A stretch of 64,000 nucleotides of DNA, taken from positions 1 to 64,000 of the forward strand of contig WRAC01000007.1 of assembly GCA_009780415.1 (NCBI GenBank). The letters are read 5' to 3'. Below the pieces are notes generated by a model that did no database searches, was not told the origin of the DNA, and saw only the letters and a list, made by a program, of their open reading frames with translations. This document shows positions 35,284 to 43,030 of this stretch, piece by piece; the first letter of the stretch is position 1; every line of letters begins with the position of its first letter. The translations under genes were made by a program, and so were the position numbers. The DNA comes from Defluviitaleaceae bacterium (lineage in GTDB: Bacteria; Bacillota; Clostridia; Lachnospirales; WRAX01).

Positions 35284-35302
35284 GGGCGACCTGAGGTCGC
35301 CC
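35284..35302. repeat. Hairpin repeat GGGCGACC-TGA-GGTCGCCC
   Basis: A perfect 8-bp stem with 3-nt loop between the CD3324-like gene and topB. It resembles the GGGGCAGAC hairpins at 20958 and 29742 in size, GC-rich stem and intergenic position, but its sequence differs, so it is at best a related type. Confidence 0.55.
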
Positions 35303-35309
35303 GTTTGTC

Positions 35310-35591
35310 TTAAGCCTGCATTTTCGCTTTATTGTTATAAATAATTTTACGGATGCTTGCTTCCGATAAACAGAAGTCCTTGATAAGCTCGTTTATGGTG
35401 GCGCCGTTGTTGTAGCAGTTTATTATTGATATATTTCTTGAATAAACCTCTTCACGCAAGCCGCTTAACTGCCCCCAGGAAGCTTTCACTTCGTCTTTCT
35501 TAGGTATGTACAGCATTTCGCCGCACAAATGTTTCTGGACTTCTTTCAACAGCTCAGGCGGAAGAACATCCCTTCCGTTTTTGTATTTCAA
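35310..35591 (-). CDS. CD3324 family protein (Mor-like helix-turn-helix)
   Basis: A 93-residue protein recognised as the CD3324 family of Clostridia. It begins KYKNGRDVLPPELLKEVQKHLCGEMLYIP and ends in a helix-turn-helix (NNGATINELIKDFCLSEASIRKIIYNN) resembling the Mor transcription activator domain. It is probably a small DNA-binding regulator, target unknown. The start is TTG 35591, with a perfect AAGGAGG 9 nt upstream. The start codon and its ribosome site lie inside a 30-codon upstream ORF, and the mRNA leader is about 300 nt long, so expression is probably controlled after transcription starts. Confidence 0.82.
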   Translation of the reverse strand: MKYKNGRDVLPPELLKEVQKHLCGEMLYIPKKDEVKASWGQLSGLREEVYSRNISIINCYNNGATINELIKDFCLSEASIRKIIYNNKAKMQA

Positions 35592-35646
35592 AAATGAAAA
35601 CCTCCTTAAAAATACGAGTAGTTTGCGCTTTAATTTCGATTTTCAT
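35554..35646 (-). CDS. 30-codon upstream ORF overlapping the CD3324-like start
   Basis: Too short for the ORF track. ATG 35646 follows AAGGAGG at a good 9-nt distance and reads MKIEIKAQTTRIFKEVFIFE... to a TGA at 35554-35556, 30 codons. The second AAGGAGG, used by the CD3324-like gene, lies inside it, so translation of this ORF would open or block that site. It could be a leader peptide. I know no homologue, and coding status rests on the ribosome site and position only. Confidence 0.5.
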   Translation of the reverse strand: MKIEIKAQTTRIFKEVFIFEIQKRKGCSSA

Positions 35647-35743
35647 TTTCACACCTCCTTTCTATATTCAAAAAACCAGCGAATGTGTCAAACAGATTAC
35701 AACTTAGTGACAACTGTGTTACAGAGCATGTTTCAATGAAATC

Positions 35744-35763
35744 GGCGGGGCAAAAGCCCCGCC
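35744..35763 (-). terminator. GC-rich hairpin in the CD3324-like leader
   Basis: GGCGGGGC-AAAA-GCCCCGCC is a perfect 8-bp stem with a 4-nt loop, 14 nt after the 11-codon mini-ORF stop on the minus strand. There is no following T-run, so it is a poor intrinsic terminator. It is better read as a possible attenuator or pause hairpin within the leader. Confidence 0.5.
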
Positions 35764-35777
35764 TTGCCCCTTTTAGG

Positions 35778-35813
35778 TTAGGACAAAACCACCCTATTCT
35801 TAGTCAAACCCAC
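35778..35813 (-). CDS. 11-codon mini-ORF in the CD3324-like leader
   Basis: GTG 35813 reads MGLTKNRVVLS then TAA, preceded by AAAGGAGA at 4-5 nt. It lies after an upstream hairpin (CCGTGA...TCACGG, about 35859-35880) and just before the GC-rich hairpin at 35744-35763. Position and ribosome site suggest a leader peptide, but so short an ORF could be chance. Confidence 0.4.
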   Translation of the reverse strand: MGLTKNRVVLS

Positions 35814-35897
35814 ATCATCTCCTTTCGTTTTAGATTTAAGGGTTTTGCCTTGACCAGCCGTGAATGGACTCCATCACGGACTAATCGCGGCAAATAC

Positions 35898-35926
35898 ATT
35901 TTAAACCATCTCTAAGGAGATTGCAA
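35898..35926 (-). promoter_or_regulatory. Promoter of the CD3324-like gene; 360-bp leader region
   Basis: On the minus strand TTGCAA (35921-35926) and TAAAAT (35898-35903) are 17 bp apart. Transcription from here gives a leader of about 300 nt before the TTG start at 35591, holding in order a hairpin, the 11-codon mini-ORF, the GC-rich hairpin and the 30-codon ORF. This accounts for the whole 35592-35951 gap; I recognise no known riboswitch class in it. Confidence 0.65.
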
Positions 35927-35951
35927 CATAAAAATTGTTTTATACTAATTA

Positions 35952-36392
35952 TTACCATCCGAATAAAGTAAACGGAACTCTATCCCTATAAAAATTTATC
36001 GCCGCAAACACGTAATCGACCGTATTAACAGGCAGGCTATCAATATCGGCCCAGATAAGCTCATCGCATTTTTCAGGCTCCGTATTCTTAACGCACCCGC
36101 TCCATTTATCGCAGCTAAAGAAATAATCAATTCTTTCCTCGGTTTCCTTTTTTCTATGCATAACCTGCACAATTTCAAGGTTTTCCAGAAGTATATCAAT
36201 TCCCGATTCTTCTTTGGCTTCCCTTGTCATCGCGGTAAAAACATCCTCTCCGCCGTCCAGATGCCCGGCGGGCACGCTGTAATTTCCATCCTCATAGCCC
36301 GTATTAAACCGTTTTAAGAGTAAAATTTTATTTTCTTTCAATAAAAATAAATGAACCGCCACAGGTAAAACCGCTCTTGGCAAACCGCGCAC
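35952..36392 (-). CDS. NUDIX hydrolase
   Basis: A 146-residue hydrolase cutting nucleoside diphosphate-linked compounds with Mg2+. The NUDIX box is intact: GHLDGGEDVFTAMTREAKEE followed by SGI (GX5EX7REUXEEXGU) near residue 43. The N-terminus AVHLFLLKENKILLLKRFN is typical. It is cytoplasmic. It lies 10 bp after yggT on the same strand and may be the last gene of the sirtuin-sepF operon. The substrate is not indicated; ADP-ribose, (d)NTPs or sugar nucleotides are options, and with a sirtuin in the operon ADP-ribose derivatives are worth considering. Confidence 0.87.
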   Translation of the reverse strand: MRGLPRAVLPVAVHLFLLKENKILLLKRFNTGYEDGNYSVPAGHLDGGEDVFTAMTREAKEESGIDILLENLEIVQVMHRKKETEERIDYFFSCDKWSGCVKNTEPEKCDELIWADIDSLPVNTVDYVFAAINFYRDRVPFTLFGW

Positions 36393-36402
36393 TCCTCTTA
36401 TG

Positions 36403-36714
36403 TTAAAATCTTATCAAACCAACCAGACCCGCAAGCATAATTGCAACCGCGTCCACAAGGAAATAACCGAAGATGGGAGAAAAATCAATGTAAGAATTTG
36501 CGCCGCGAACGGGCGACCGCTGCAGCATATTTCGAAGCGGCCCGAGGATAGGTTCAGTCAGCGCGTGTACAAACGAAAAAATCTGTCCGCCAACGCCAAA
36601 CCCTCCGCGGGCGCGAAAAAACCACGACATAATTATGCGCGCAAAGAACAGAAGCTTTATAACCCGGGCAAATACAAAGATAACCTCTTGTATGAAATAG
36701 CCGCCGCCGGACAT
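36403..36714 (-). CDS. YggT family membrane protein
   Basis: A 103-residue protein with two membrane segments (IQEVIFVFARVIKLLFFARIIMSWFF and FGYFLVDAVAIMLAGLVGLI). The family signature ALTEPILGPLRNMLQ lies between them. YggT/YlmG proteins sit next to sepF in Gram-positive division clusters; a role in division or membrane organisation is likely but undefined. ATG 36714 has GGTAGGGA upstream and follows the sepF stop by 5 bp. Confidence 0.88.
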   Translation of the reverse strand: MSGGGYFIQEVIFVFARVIKLLFFARIIMSWFFRARGGFGVGGQIFSFVHALTEPILGPLRNMLQRSPVRGANSYIDFSPIFGYFLVDAVAIMLAGLVGLIRF

Positions 36715-36719
36715 ATTCC

Positions 36720-37295
36720 CTACCTAAGCCCCGTTTTGAAAGTGGGAAGGAAGGTGGCGAATTCCATCGCTTCTTCGATGTCGTTCTCTATTTCCCAGCC
36801 CTTAGGCGCAAATACGAATGATTTGGGGGAGGCGCTTTCAATGGTGCCGTCGATAGCGTGGGTAACGCCCGAAAGGAAATCGACAATACGCTGCGCCATA
36901 TCATGCTTCACATCGTCAAGTATAACATATATCTGGCAGTTGGCTTTAAGCTTGTCGCTTATAATGCAGCATTCGTCAATAGACCGGGGTTTTGTGATGT
37001 ATGTTTTCCGCTTCTGCGGGCCCGAGTCGATATGGCGTATTTTTTCCCCTCTGGCAGACCACGGCGTCTCCAAACCCAGTTCCTTAGCTTCGCCGTGCAT
37101 AATCGTGAAACGCCTGGTTTCGTCAAAATACGACGCTTTCCTGTCAAAGTCCGCATCCCTGGCGTCCTCTTCGTCACTATAATCCTCGCCGTATCCGTCC
37201 TCGCCATACTCCGGGCCGTACTCGCCCGCTCCTCCGCCGCCAACCCTAAGCGCAAAGTTGTTCACGCGGTCGGCAAGACTCTTAAAAAATCCCAT
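36720..37295 (-). CDS. sepF: Cell division protein SepF
   Basis: A 191-residue SepF. It has the N-terminal membrane-binding amphipathic helix (MGFFKSLADRVNNFAL), a long acidic Gly/Tyr/Asp-rich linker (residues about 18-50), and the C-terminal SepF fold (YITKPRSIDECCIISDKLKANCQIYVILDD ... DFLSGVTHAIDGTIESASPKSFVFAP). SepF anchors and bundles FtsZ at the septum. It lies 40 bp after yggS and 5 bp before yggT. The linker is longer than in Bacillus, otherwise typical. Confidence 0.93.
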   Translation of the reverse strand: MGFFKSLADRVNNFALRVGGGGAGEYGPEYGEDGYGEDYSDEEDARDADFDRKASYFDETRRFTIMHGEAKELGLETPWSARGEKIRHIDSGPQKRKTYITKPRSIDECCIISDKLKANCQIYVILDDVKHDMAQRIVDFLSGVTHAIDGTIESASPKSFVFAPKGWEIENDIEEAMEFATFLPTFKTGLR

Positions 37296-37335
37296 TTAAA
37301 TAGCCTCCGTTCTATTTATTTATAATCATATTTAC

Positions 37336-38040
37336 TTAAATATAATCCCTCGCGCCGAATATAGCCGTACCGACGCGTACCATCGTCGCGCCCTGTTCCA
37401 CTGCCACCTCATAGTCCAGCGTCATCCCCATTGAAAGCACGCCGAGCCTCTTCCCATTACGGAAAAGATTGCCGTTTATGTCATTTAATATATCAGCCAT
37501 TTTCTGGAAATGCGGTCTGTTTTCTTCCGGATTATCCACAAAAGGGGCCACGCACATCAACCCCCGTATGTTTATATTTCCAAACCCCAAAGCGCCGCAG
37601 ACGAAATCAAAAACCCGCTCCGGAAATATCCCGTATTTCGATTCCTCCTTCGCGATGTTTACCTCAACCAGCACATCCATTACCTTGCCAATTTCAGACG
37701 CCTGTTTATCAATCAACGCCGCAAGCTTCATGCTGTCAACGGAATGGATCATGTCCGACGATGCCACGGCATGCTTAACCTTGTTGCTTTGTAAATGGCC
37801 GATCATGTGCCAGCTTAAATCCGGCAGCGTATCCGCCAGCGCTTCCCTCTTTGCCAAAAGCTCCTGCACCCGGTTTTCGCCCGCAATATTTATACCGCCC
37901 CGCGCCATCTGGATTACACTGTCCGGCCCAACCGTCTTGGTAACGCCTATAACAGCAACATCCTCCGGCTTCCGCCCCGCCCGGAGCGCGGCCTCCGCCA
38001 CTTTGTTCAAAACAATCCGCGCGTTTTCCGCTATACCCAT
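37336..38040 (-). CDS. yggS: YggS family PLP-binding homeostasis protein
   Basis: A 234-residue single-domain protein of the alanine racemase-like barrel fold that binds pyridoxal phosphate and buffers its level. The PLP lysine lies in VAVIGVTKTVGPDSV (Lys about 35). WHMIGHLQSNKVKHA and the C-terminal GMTLDYEVAVEQGATMVRVGTAIFG are family signatures; the last one binds phosphate. No enzyme activity is known for the family. It is 9 bp downstream of the HlyD-like gene and upstream of sepF, the order seen in many Clostridia. Confidence 0.92.
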   Translation of the reverse strand: MGIAENARIVLNKVAEAALRAGRKPEDVAVIGVTKTVGPDSVIQMARGGINIAGENRVQELLAKREALADTLPDLSWHMIGHLQSNKVKHAVASSDMIHSVDSMKLAALIDKQASEIGKVMDVLVEVNIAKEESKYGIFPERVFDFVCGALGFGNINIRGLMCVAPFVDNPEENRPHFQKMADILNDINGNLFRNGKRLGVLSMGMTLDYEVAVEQGATMVRVGTAIFGARDYI

Positions 38041-38049
38041 AAAACGCTC

Positions 38050-39612
38050 CTAATAAATCATCTGGTTTTCCACCACATTGGACGCGTCGGACACGATACG
38101 GTCCTGTACGCGCACCCCCGGGTTTCTGGCGGGGTCTATGATGGTGAAGTTGACGTTTTCAAAAACGTCGCCGGAAAGGATAATGCGCCTGAACACAGCC
38201 ATCCCGCTGTTGGTGACATAAACGCCTTTTATTTCCTCCGTTTGCGTAATCATGCGGGTTTCGCCGATTCTGTCCGGCACGATAAGTATATCGTAAAGGT
38301 TGATATCGTTAAGTTCCGCAATAATACTCACAAAATTATTATCCGATCCGAATGTTGTAAGCGGGATCTGATCATAACCGCCCGTCCCGCTGTTGAAGCG
38401 CAGCACCGTTCGCAGGCCGTTTACAACGGTTATGCATTCCTCCGGTATCCTGTATAGCGTCTTGCTGACGATCGCCGAGTTCGGGATTTTCAACCCCTCG
38501 GTTAACCCTTCCTTAATCTTAAAACTGACGGCGCGTCGGTCAAGGAAGTTTGTCACATGGCGGTTCACGCTTAAAACCACATATGCCTCGCCCGTTTGGC
38601 GGTCTGTCTCCAGTATGAAAACACTCGTCTCCAGCGCGCCGTAATAACCGCTGCCGTCGTCAACATATATAGTGCGCGGACGTCCTGCCGCCCAGCCGTC
38701 AACCTGATCCAGAGGCAGATAAGCCGCTATGTACCACTCGTTCGAGTTTACCGTCTTAAACACCGGGTCGCCGGGATAGACGACGGAAGGAATGTAGATA
38801 TTATTGAAATCGACGTCTGTAAGCGTTTCCTCCTTCGTCAAAACCCTGAGCCTTGCGGTTGTCAGGATTTCTTCGAACCCATCCGTTTTATAGCTGATTG
38901 TACCGGACGCCCTCACGCGCATTTCGCTTATCGCCGCGCCAAGCTGGTTCTGGAAGATATCGCGTTCGGTGGACAGTGTCTTCAACGCGCCCTGGCTTTC
39001 GTTAAACAGCAGTTCGTTGCGGTGGCTTATCAGTTGGTCAACCCTATGCGTCAGGGTATACATGGCCTGTGTGTCCAGAGCGTTGATGGAAAGCGCTGTA
39101 TTATCCACAGCGCGTGTCAGCTGCGTGCCTATGCCGCGTATCTCGTTTTCCACGGCGGAGCTGAAATTGCGCCCCGCCTGCGCGCGCAGTATGTTTTCCT
39201 CTATATTCAATATGGTTTCAATGTGCCTGCGCACGGTTTCCTCGTCACGGACGCTTGCCGCCGGGTTTCCCGCGCTTATCCTTTCCTTGTCCTGCCTGTA
39301 ATACATTACGCGCCCCTGCGCGTCGGCCCTGTAGACGGTTTCGTCCCGTACAATGACGCCCGTGAAAACAACGACGGGTTCAATACTGCCGAAAACAACC
39401 ACGGTTTCCGGCACCTTTTCCCGTGCCAGAAACGTATAGATATAGCCGCTGAGATACACTACAAGCAGGATCAGCATAAAACCCAGCAGCACGCCGCCGT
39501 CGTTGTAACGCCGCTTTTTTTTGCGCGGGCCGTTGTCATCAAGCACGCTGTAGCCCTGTTTTGAAACCCCGCTTTCGGCGTAGCTCCTCTGTTTTACGCG
39601 GTACTCCGCCAT
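38050..39612 (-). CDS. HlyD-family membrane-fusion-like protein
   Basis: A 520-residue protein with a cytoplasmic N-terminus, one transmembrane helix (VLLGFMLILLVVYLSGYIYTFL near residue 45) and a large extracytoplasmic part. A split biotinyl/lipoyl-like domain (EPVVVFTGVIVRDETVYRADAQGRV ... GTISYKTDGFEEIL) surrounds a long helical hairpin, as in HlyD adaptor proteins. No ABC transporter is beside it. Homologues sit next to yggS-sepF in Clostridia, so a division or envelope role is more likely than export. It begins 1 bp after the sirtuin gene. Confidence 0.8.
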   Translation of the reverse strand: MAEYRVKQRSYAESGVSKQGYSVLDDNGPRKKKRRYNDGGVLLGFMLILLVVYLSGYIYTFLAREKVPETVVVFGSIEPVVVFTGVIVRDETVYRADAQGRVMYYRQDKERISAGNPAASVRDEETVRRHIETILNIEENILRAQAGRNFSSAVENEIRGIGTQLTRAVDNTALSINALDTQAMYTLTHRVDQLISHRNELLFNESQGALKTLSTERDIFQNQLGAAISEMRVRASGTISYKTDGFEEILTTARLRVLTKEETLTDVDFNNIYIPSVVYPGDPVFKTVNSNEWYIAAYLPLDQVDGWAAGRPRTIYVDDGSGYYGALETSVFILETDRQTGEAYVVLSVNRHVTNFLDRRAVSFKIKEGLTEGLKIPNSAIVSKTLYRIPEECITVVNGLRTVLRFNSGTGGYDQIPLTTFGSDNNFVSIIAELNDINLYDILIVPDRIGETRMITQTEEIKGVYVTNSGMAVFRRIILSGDVFENVNFTIIDPARNPGVRVQDRIVSDASNVVENQMIY

Positions 39613-39613
39613 C

Positions 39614-40348
39614 TTACATCAAATCCTTCAACTCTATCCTGCCCAGTGTTTCGCCGACGGGGTCGCGTATGATCAAATCGGCGCGGTAATCGAGGTTTGT
39701 CTCGGTTTTATTTATTATTACAATATATCTTCCCCTAAAGTAGCCTAAAAATCCGGCGACCGGATAAACCTGCAAGCTTGTACCTGCCACGATAAGCATG
39801 TCCGCCGCGGCTATGCGGTTCACCGCCGCGGAAATGGCGTTATGGTCAAGTTCCTCACCATACAGCGTAACCTTGGGGCGTATAATGCCGCCGCATTCGC
39901 AGCGGGGAACGCCCGTGCTGTTCAGCAGCGCCTCCGTGCCGTATTTCATTCCGCAAGCCATGCAAAACCCTTGGCGAATGCTCCCGTGCATCTCAATAAC
40001 GTTTTCCGATCCGGCGGCTTGGTGCAGCCCGTCAATGTTCTGCGTTATTACGGCGGCAAGCTTTCCGGCGCTTTCAAGCTCCGCTAGCTTCAAATGCGCC
40101 ATATTCGGCTTTGCGTCCATGTAGACCAGCCTTTTCCTGTAGAAATCAAAAAAATGTTCCGGCTGGGATTCAAGGAAGCCGATGGATATAATTTCCTCCG
40201 GCGGGATACGGTGGCCTTTTTCCGTGTAAATACCTTTGGAACTGCGGAAATCGGGTATACCGCTCTCCGTGGACACCCCCGCCCCGCCGAAGAAAACGGT
40301 GGAGGAGCTTGATTTTAACATCTCTGTCAGTGTTTTAACGGCATCCAT
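39614..40348 (-). CDS. cobB: NAD-dependent protein deacylase (sirtuin)
   Basis: A 244-residue Sir2-family enzyme. The NAD pocket reads GAGVSTESGIPDFRS, the catalytic His is in VIEMHGSIRQ with TQNIDGLHQAAG before it, and four zinc cysteines are present (CMAC and CEC region). It removes acyl groups from lysine, making nicotinamide and O-acyl-ADP-ribose. I choose ATG 40348 over TTG 40354 because AGGAA lies 6 nt upstream. It begins 2 bp after the antitoxin-like gene and 1 bp before the HlyD-like gene, so tight co-translation is expected. Confidence 0.92.
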   Translation of the reverse strand: MDAVKTLTEMLKSSSSTVFFGGAGVSTESGIPDFRSSKGIYTEKGHRIPPEEIISIGFLESQPEHFFDFYRKRLVYMDAKPNMAHLKLAELESAGKLAAVITQNIDGLHQAAGSENVIEMHGSIRQGFCMACGMKYGTEALLNSTGVPRCECGGIIRPKVTLYGEELDHNAISAAVNRIAAADMLIVAGTSLQVYPVAGFLGYFRGRYIVIINKTETNLDYRADLIIRDPVGETLGRIELKDLM

Positions 40349-40350
40349 AA

Positions 40351-40560
40351 TCAATTCCTGCCATGAGGCAACACGCGCCTTGTGTCAATTTCGTACGAAT
40401 TTTTATCCGTAACGACAAAGGGCAGCTCACGCGAACGCAGCGTCGCCTTTATAAACATATTTATGGCGGTGGTGATGTTCATGCCCGTATTATCGCAGAA
40501 AATGTCGAATTGTTTCTTGGTTTCCTCGTCGAGACGTATAGTAACATTAACCGATGCCAT
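40351..40560 (-). CDS. Orphan RelB/DinJ-type antitoxin-like protein
   Basis: A 69-residue ribbon-helix-helix protein: ASVNVTIRLDEETKKQFDIFCDNTG forms the strand and helix of a RelB/DinJ antitoxin, and the C-terminal tail (PFVVTDKNSYEIDTRRV) resembles the toxin-wrapping part. No RelE/YafQ-like toxin ORF follows or precedes; the next gene is a sirtuin. ATG 40560 is 10 nt after AAAGGGG, with 40566 as alternative. Its promoter carries a palindrome directly after the -10 box, fitting autoregulation by an RHH protein. It may be an ex-antitoxin now used as an operon regulator. Confidence 0.82.
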   Translation of the reverse strand: MASVNVTIRLDEETKKQFDIFCDNTGMNITTAINMFIKATLRSRELPFVVTDKNSYEIDTRRVLPHGRN

Positions 40561-40625
40561 GCACATACATCCCCTTTATTGATTTATAAAAATAAAAAGA
40601 AACAAAAAAAACATATATAAATCAA

Positions 40626-40678
40626 GTGCAGATTATCCATCTGCACGTAATTATACATGCAATCCTGTGCAATGTCAA
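40626..40678 (-). promoter_or_regulatory. Consensus promoter plus operator palindrome for the relB-like/cobB/sepF operon
   Basis: On the minus strand TTGACA (40673-40678) and TATAAT (40650-40655) are 17 bp apart, a perfect consensus. Starting 3 bp after the -10 box is the palindrome GTGCAGAT-GGATA-ATCTGCAC (40626-40646), perfect 8-bp arms, covering the transcription start. This fits an RHH operator. It could also act as a weak terminator for the flippase gene, with a T-rich stretch 14 nt further on. Confidence 0.75.
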
Positions 40679-40704
40679 TGGTTATTTACAAATTTATTAC
40701 AATT

Positions 40705-42336
40705 TTACAACAAATTTCTACGTTCCAATGCGGACGTGATTTTCTTGCCGTACGGCAGCAAACGAATATCATCTTTTTCCAGGCCTCTGAATTTAACCAT
40801 AAAGAACAGATAAGCCGCGAAACCGGCTGCTATGGCGCATAATGTCGAAACGGTGTTTCCCAAACCGATTAATGTTGAACCCCTGTAGATTGCAAAGCAT
40901 AGCACTCCCATTATAACACTGGACAAAACAGGTTTCAACATCAGCTTTTTAAATTGTATGCGGATTCCCGCTTTCTTTTTTAACCAGTACCAGTTTATTG
41001 AAGCCGCCGTTATATAGCAAAGCGACGTACCGATAACCGCCCCCCTTATATTTATAAACGGCAATGGTATCAGGAACTGGTTGGCGGCAATTTTTACAAA
41101 CGAACCGGCCAGCGCCGCCAAAACGGGGATTTTCAAATACCCCGTGGCCTGGAGCGGCCCGGTCAGTATCTGGTTTAGCGCCATAAACACAACGTTTGCC
41201 GCCCCGATTTGTAATAGAAACCCGCCCTCGGGAAATTGCCGGAAAAGCATGGCGATAATCGACGACCCAAGCACCAGCAGCCCTGCCGCCGCAGGCACGC
41301 AGATCAGCATTGTCATGCGCAGCGCGCTGTTTATCTTGGATTCAACGGCGGGCGCGTCCTTCTTCGCGTTTGACGACGATATGCTGGGTATGGATGCCAG
41401 CGAGAAAACCGCCGCTATTGAGATGGGCAAAGTAATCACATGCGAGTATTTACTCAAATACCCGAACATGATATCGGCCTCCGAAACAGAAAACCCGCCG
41501 GAAACCAATCGCGCCGTAACCATTGTTGCGTCAATGAGGTTTGTGAAGCTTAACACGGCTGTCCCGGCGATAATTGGCATGGCCGTGCGTATTATTAGCC
41601 AGGCGAGCTTACGTGTGCTTTCTTTCTTAGCCGTAACATTCTTAATCGCGGAAAACCGCGTTTTCTTCCGTATACTTCTTCTATTTAATAAATAATAAAT
41701 GATTATGGTAAAAAGCCCAAAAACCGCGCCAACGCCCGTACCCGCCGTACCGCCCGCCGCCCCGAACGCCGCCGGGTCGGTATGCGCGGCAGCTAAACCC
41801 ATAAAAGCCCCGGCAAGGACGACGCTGAACACCGCGTTAAATATCTGCTCAACTACCTGTGAAACGGCAGTCGGCACCGTTGTGCCAAGCCCTTGGAAAT
41901 ACCCCCGGAAAATAGCTATTATCGCGACGATAAAAACCGTAGGCGAAAGCGTCATCAGCGAATAATAGCTTCGCGGCGCGTTTATCGCCCCCGTAAGCCG
42001 CTCCGCGCCAAAGAACAGCACGCACATGCAAACCGCGCCAAAGCTGACCGCAATCGCCAGCGCAACATGGAACACGCGGTGCGCCTCGTCATGCCGGCCC
42101 AAGCTTGCGCGCTCCGCCACAAGCTTCGAGATCGCGGCGGGCATTCCGGCGGAGGACAAGATAATGAAAAATTGGTAGACGGAAAAGGCCCTGGAGTAAA
42201 TACCGTTACCGTCGTCGCCGATCATATTTGTAAGCGGCAGTAAGTAGATAAAGCCTATAAACCGCGAAAGCAGCGACGCCAAAGCCAAGACCATCGCCAT
42301 CTTCACGAAGTTGTTGCCGCTTTTATTATCCAGCAT
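40705..42336 (-). CDS. SpoVB/MurJ-like polysaccharide flippase
   Basis: A 543-residue membrane protein of the MOP superfamily with about 14 helices. It opens NNFVKMAMVLALASLLSRFIGFIYLLPLTNMIG, typical of the SpoVB/YabM/YtgP group, and contains GMPAAISKLVAE and FRGYFQGLGTTVPTAVSQVVEQI. These proteins move lipid-linked cell-wall or polysaccharide precursors across the membrane. It overlaps the TIGR01906 gene by 11 bp and is the last gene of the long dnaG-rpoD-recG run. It could serve as the lipid II flippase of this organism, but several paralogues are usual in Clostridia. Confidence 0.88.
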   Translation of the reverse strand: MLDNKSGNNFVKMAMVLALASLLSRFIGFIYLLPLTNMIGDDGNGIYSRAFSVYQFFIILSSAGMPAAISKLVAERASLGRHDEAHRVFHVALAIAVSFGAVCMCVLFFGAERLTGAINAPRSYYSLMTLSPTVFIVAIIAIFRGYFQGLGTTVPTAVSQVVEQIFNAVFSVVLAGAFMGLAAAHTDPAAFGAAGGTAGTGVGAVFGLFTIIIYYLLNRRSIRKKTRFSAIKNVTAKKESTRKLAWLIIRTAMPIIAGTAVLSFTNLIDATMVTARLVSGGFSVSEADIMFGYLSKYSHVITLPISIAAVFSLASIPSISSSNAKKDAPAVESKINSALRMTMLICVPAAAGLLVLGSSIIAMLFRQFPEGGFLLQIGAANVVFMALNQILTGPLQATGYLKIPVLAALAGSFVKIAANQFLIPLPFINIRGAVIGTSLCYITAASINWYWLKKKAGIRIQFKKLMLKPVLSSVIMGVLCFAIYRGSTLIGLGNTVSTLCAIAAGFAAYLFFMVKFRGLEKDDIRLLPYGKKITSALERRNLL

Positions 42337-43030
42337 TCTTTAGCAACATCCTCCGTAAAACCGTTGTCAGAATAACGGTTATAATCAAAAACGACACAAA
42401 CATTATTATTATAAAGGCCGCGATATCCATAAAAAACTGGTTCGGCAGCATATTTATCATCAGGCTGCTGCGCGGGTTAAACGTCCAATTATCAACGAAA
42501 AACATCTCGTGAAAAATCGTAAACGCGCGGTTAAAATTCAAGGCGATAAGCCCGCCAAGCACGGCAAACGCCGTCAGGCAAAACAGCGCAAAACCGCGCC
42601 AAAGCGCCAAAAGTTGCGGCACAGCCTCTTTCCTTCCCAGCAAAATACATACGGCAAGCGTAGCTAAGAATCCCCATCCTGCTATGTCACGCGCAAGCAG
42701 CCCGATTAAAAACAGCTCCAGCACGTCCTCCATATGCCCTATTTCATCGTTATTCACGTCACCGCTGAAAAACTGCCTCTCCTGCCCGTTGACAACAGCG
42801 CGGACTCCATGGAGCGAATCCAAATCACCGCGCAGGTAATCAATCAAACTCCGCGCGACATTGTGAAGGCTTTCCTCGTCCATCCTCAGCACCGCATACG
42901 TTTGATTCTTATTAAACTGGTAGCGGTAAAACCACATGTTCAGCGACGGTACCTGAATACTCACCGCAAGCAAAAAAACCGCCAAGCACAGCGCATTCAA
43001 CGCGCCGGCAACTATCCGCGCTATCTTCAT
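42326..43030 (-). CDS. TIGR01906 family (DUF1461) membrane protein
   Basis: A 234-residue integral membrane protein. It has an N-terminal helix, an extracytoplasmic segment with NMWFYRYQFNK and FSGDVNNDEIGHMEDVLEL, then three further helices; FHEMFFVDNWTFNPRSSLMINMLPNQFFMDIA is a strong family signature. Function is unknown in this family. It overlaps anmK by 4 bp and the flippase by 11 bp, so it is tightly coupled to envelope-related genes. Confidence 0.85.
   Translation of the reverse strand: MKIARIVAGALNALCLAVFLLAVSIQVPSLNMWFYRYQFNKNQTYAVLRMDEESLHNVARSLIDYLRGDLDSLHGVRAVVNGQERQFFSGDVNNDEIGHMEDVLELFLIGLLARDIAGWGFLATLAVCILLGRKEAVPQLLALWRGFALFCLTAFAVLGGLIALNFNRAFTIFHEMFFVDNWTFNPRSSLMINMLPNQFFMDIAAFIIIMFVSFLIITVILTTVLRRMLLKNAG

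Noticed and set aside
35744-35763. GC hairpin as a standard intrinsic terminator
   Set aside because: Neither strand has a T-run after the stem, so it is kept only as a leader hairpin.
38596-39564. 322-codon plus-strand ORF opposite the HlyD-like gene
   Set aside because: Antisense shadow of a gene with clear HlyD features; no ribosome site and no domain.
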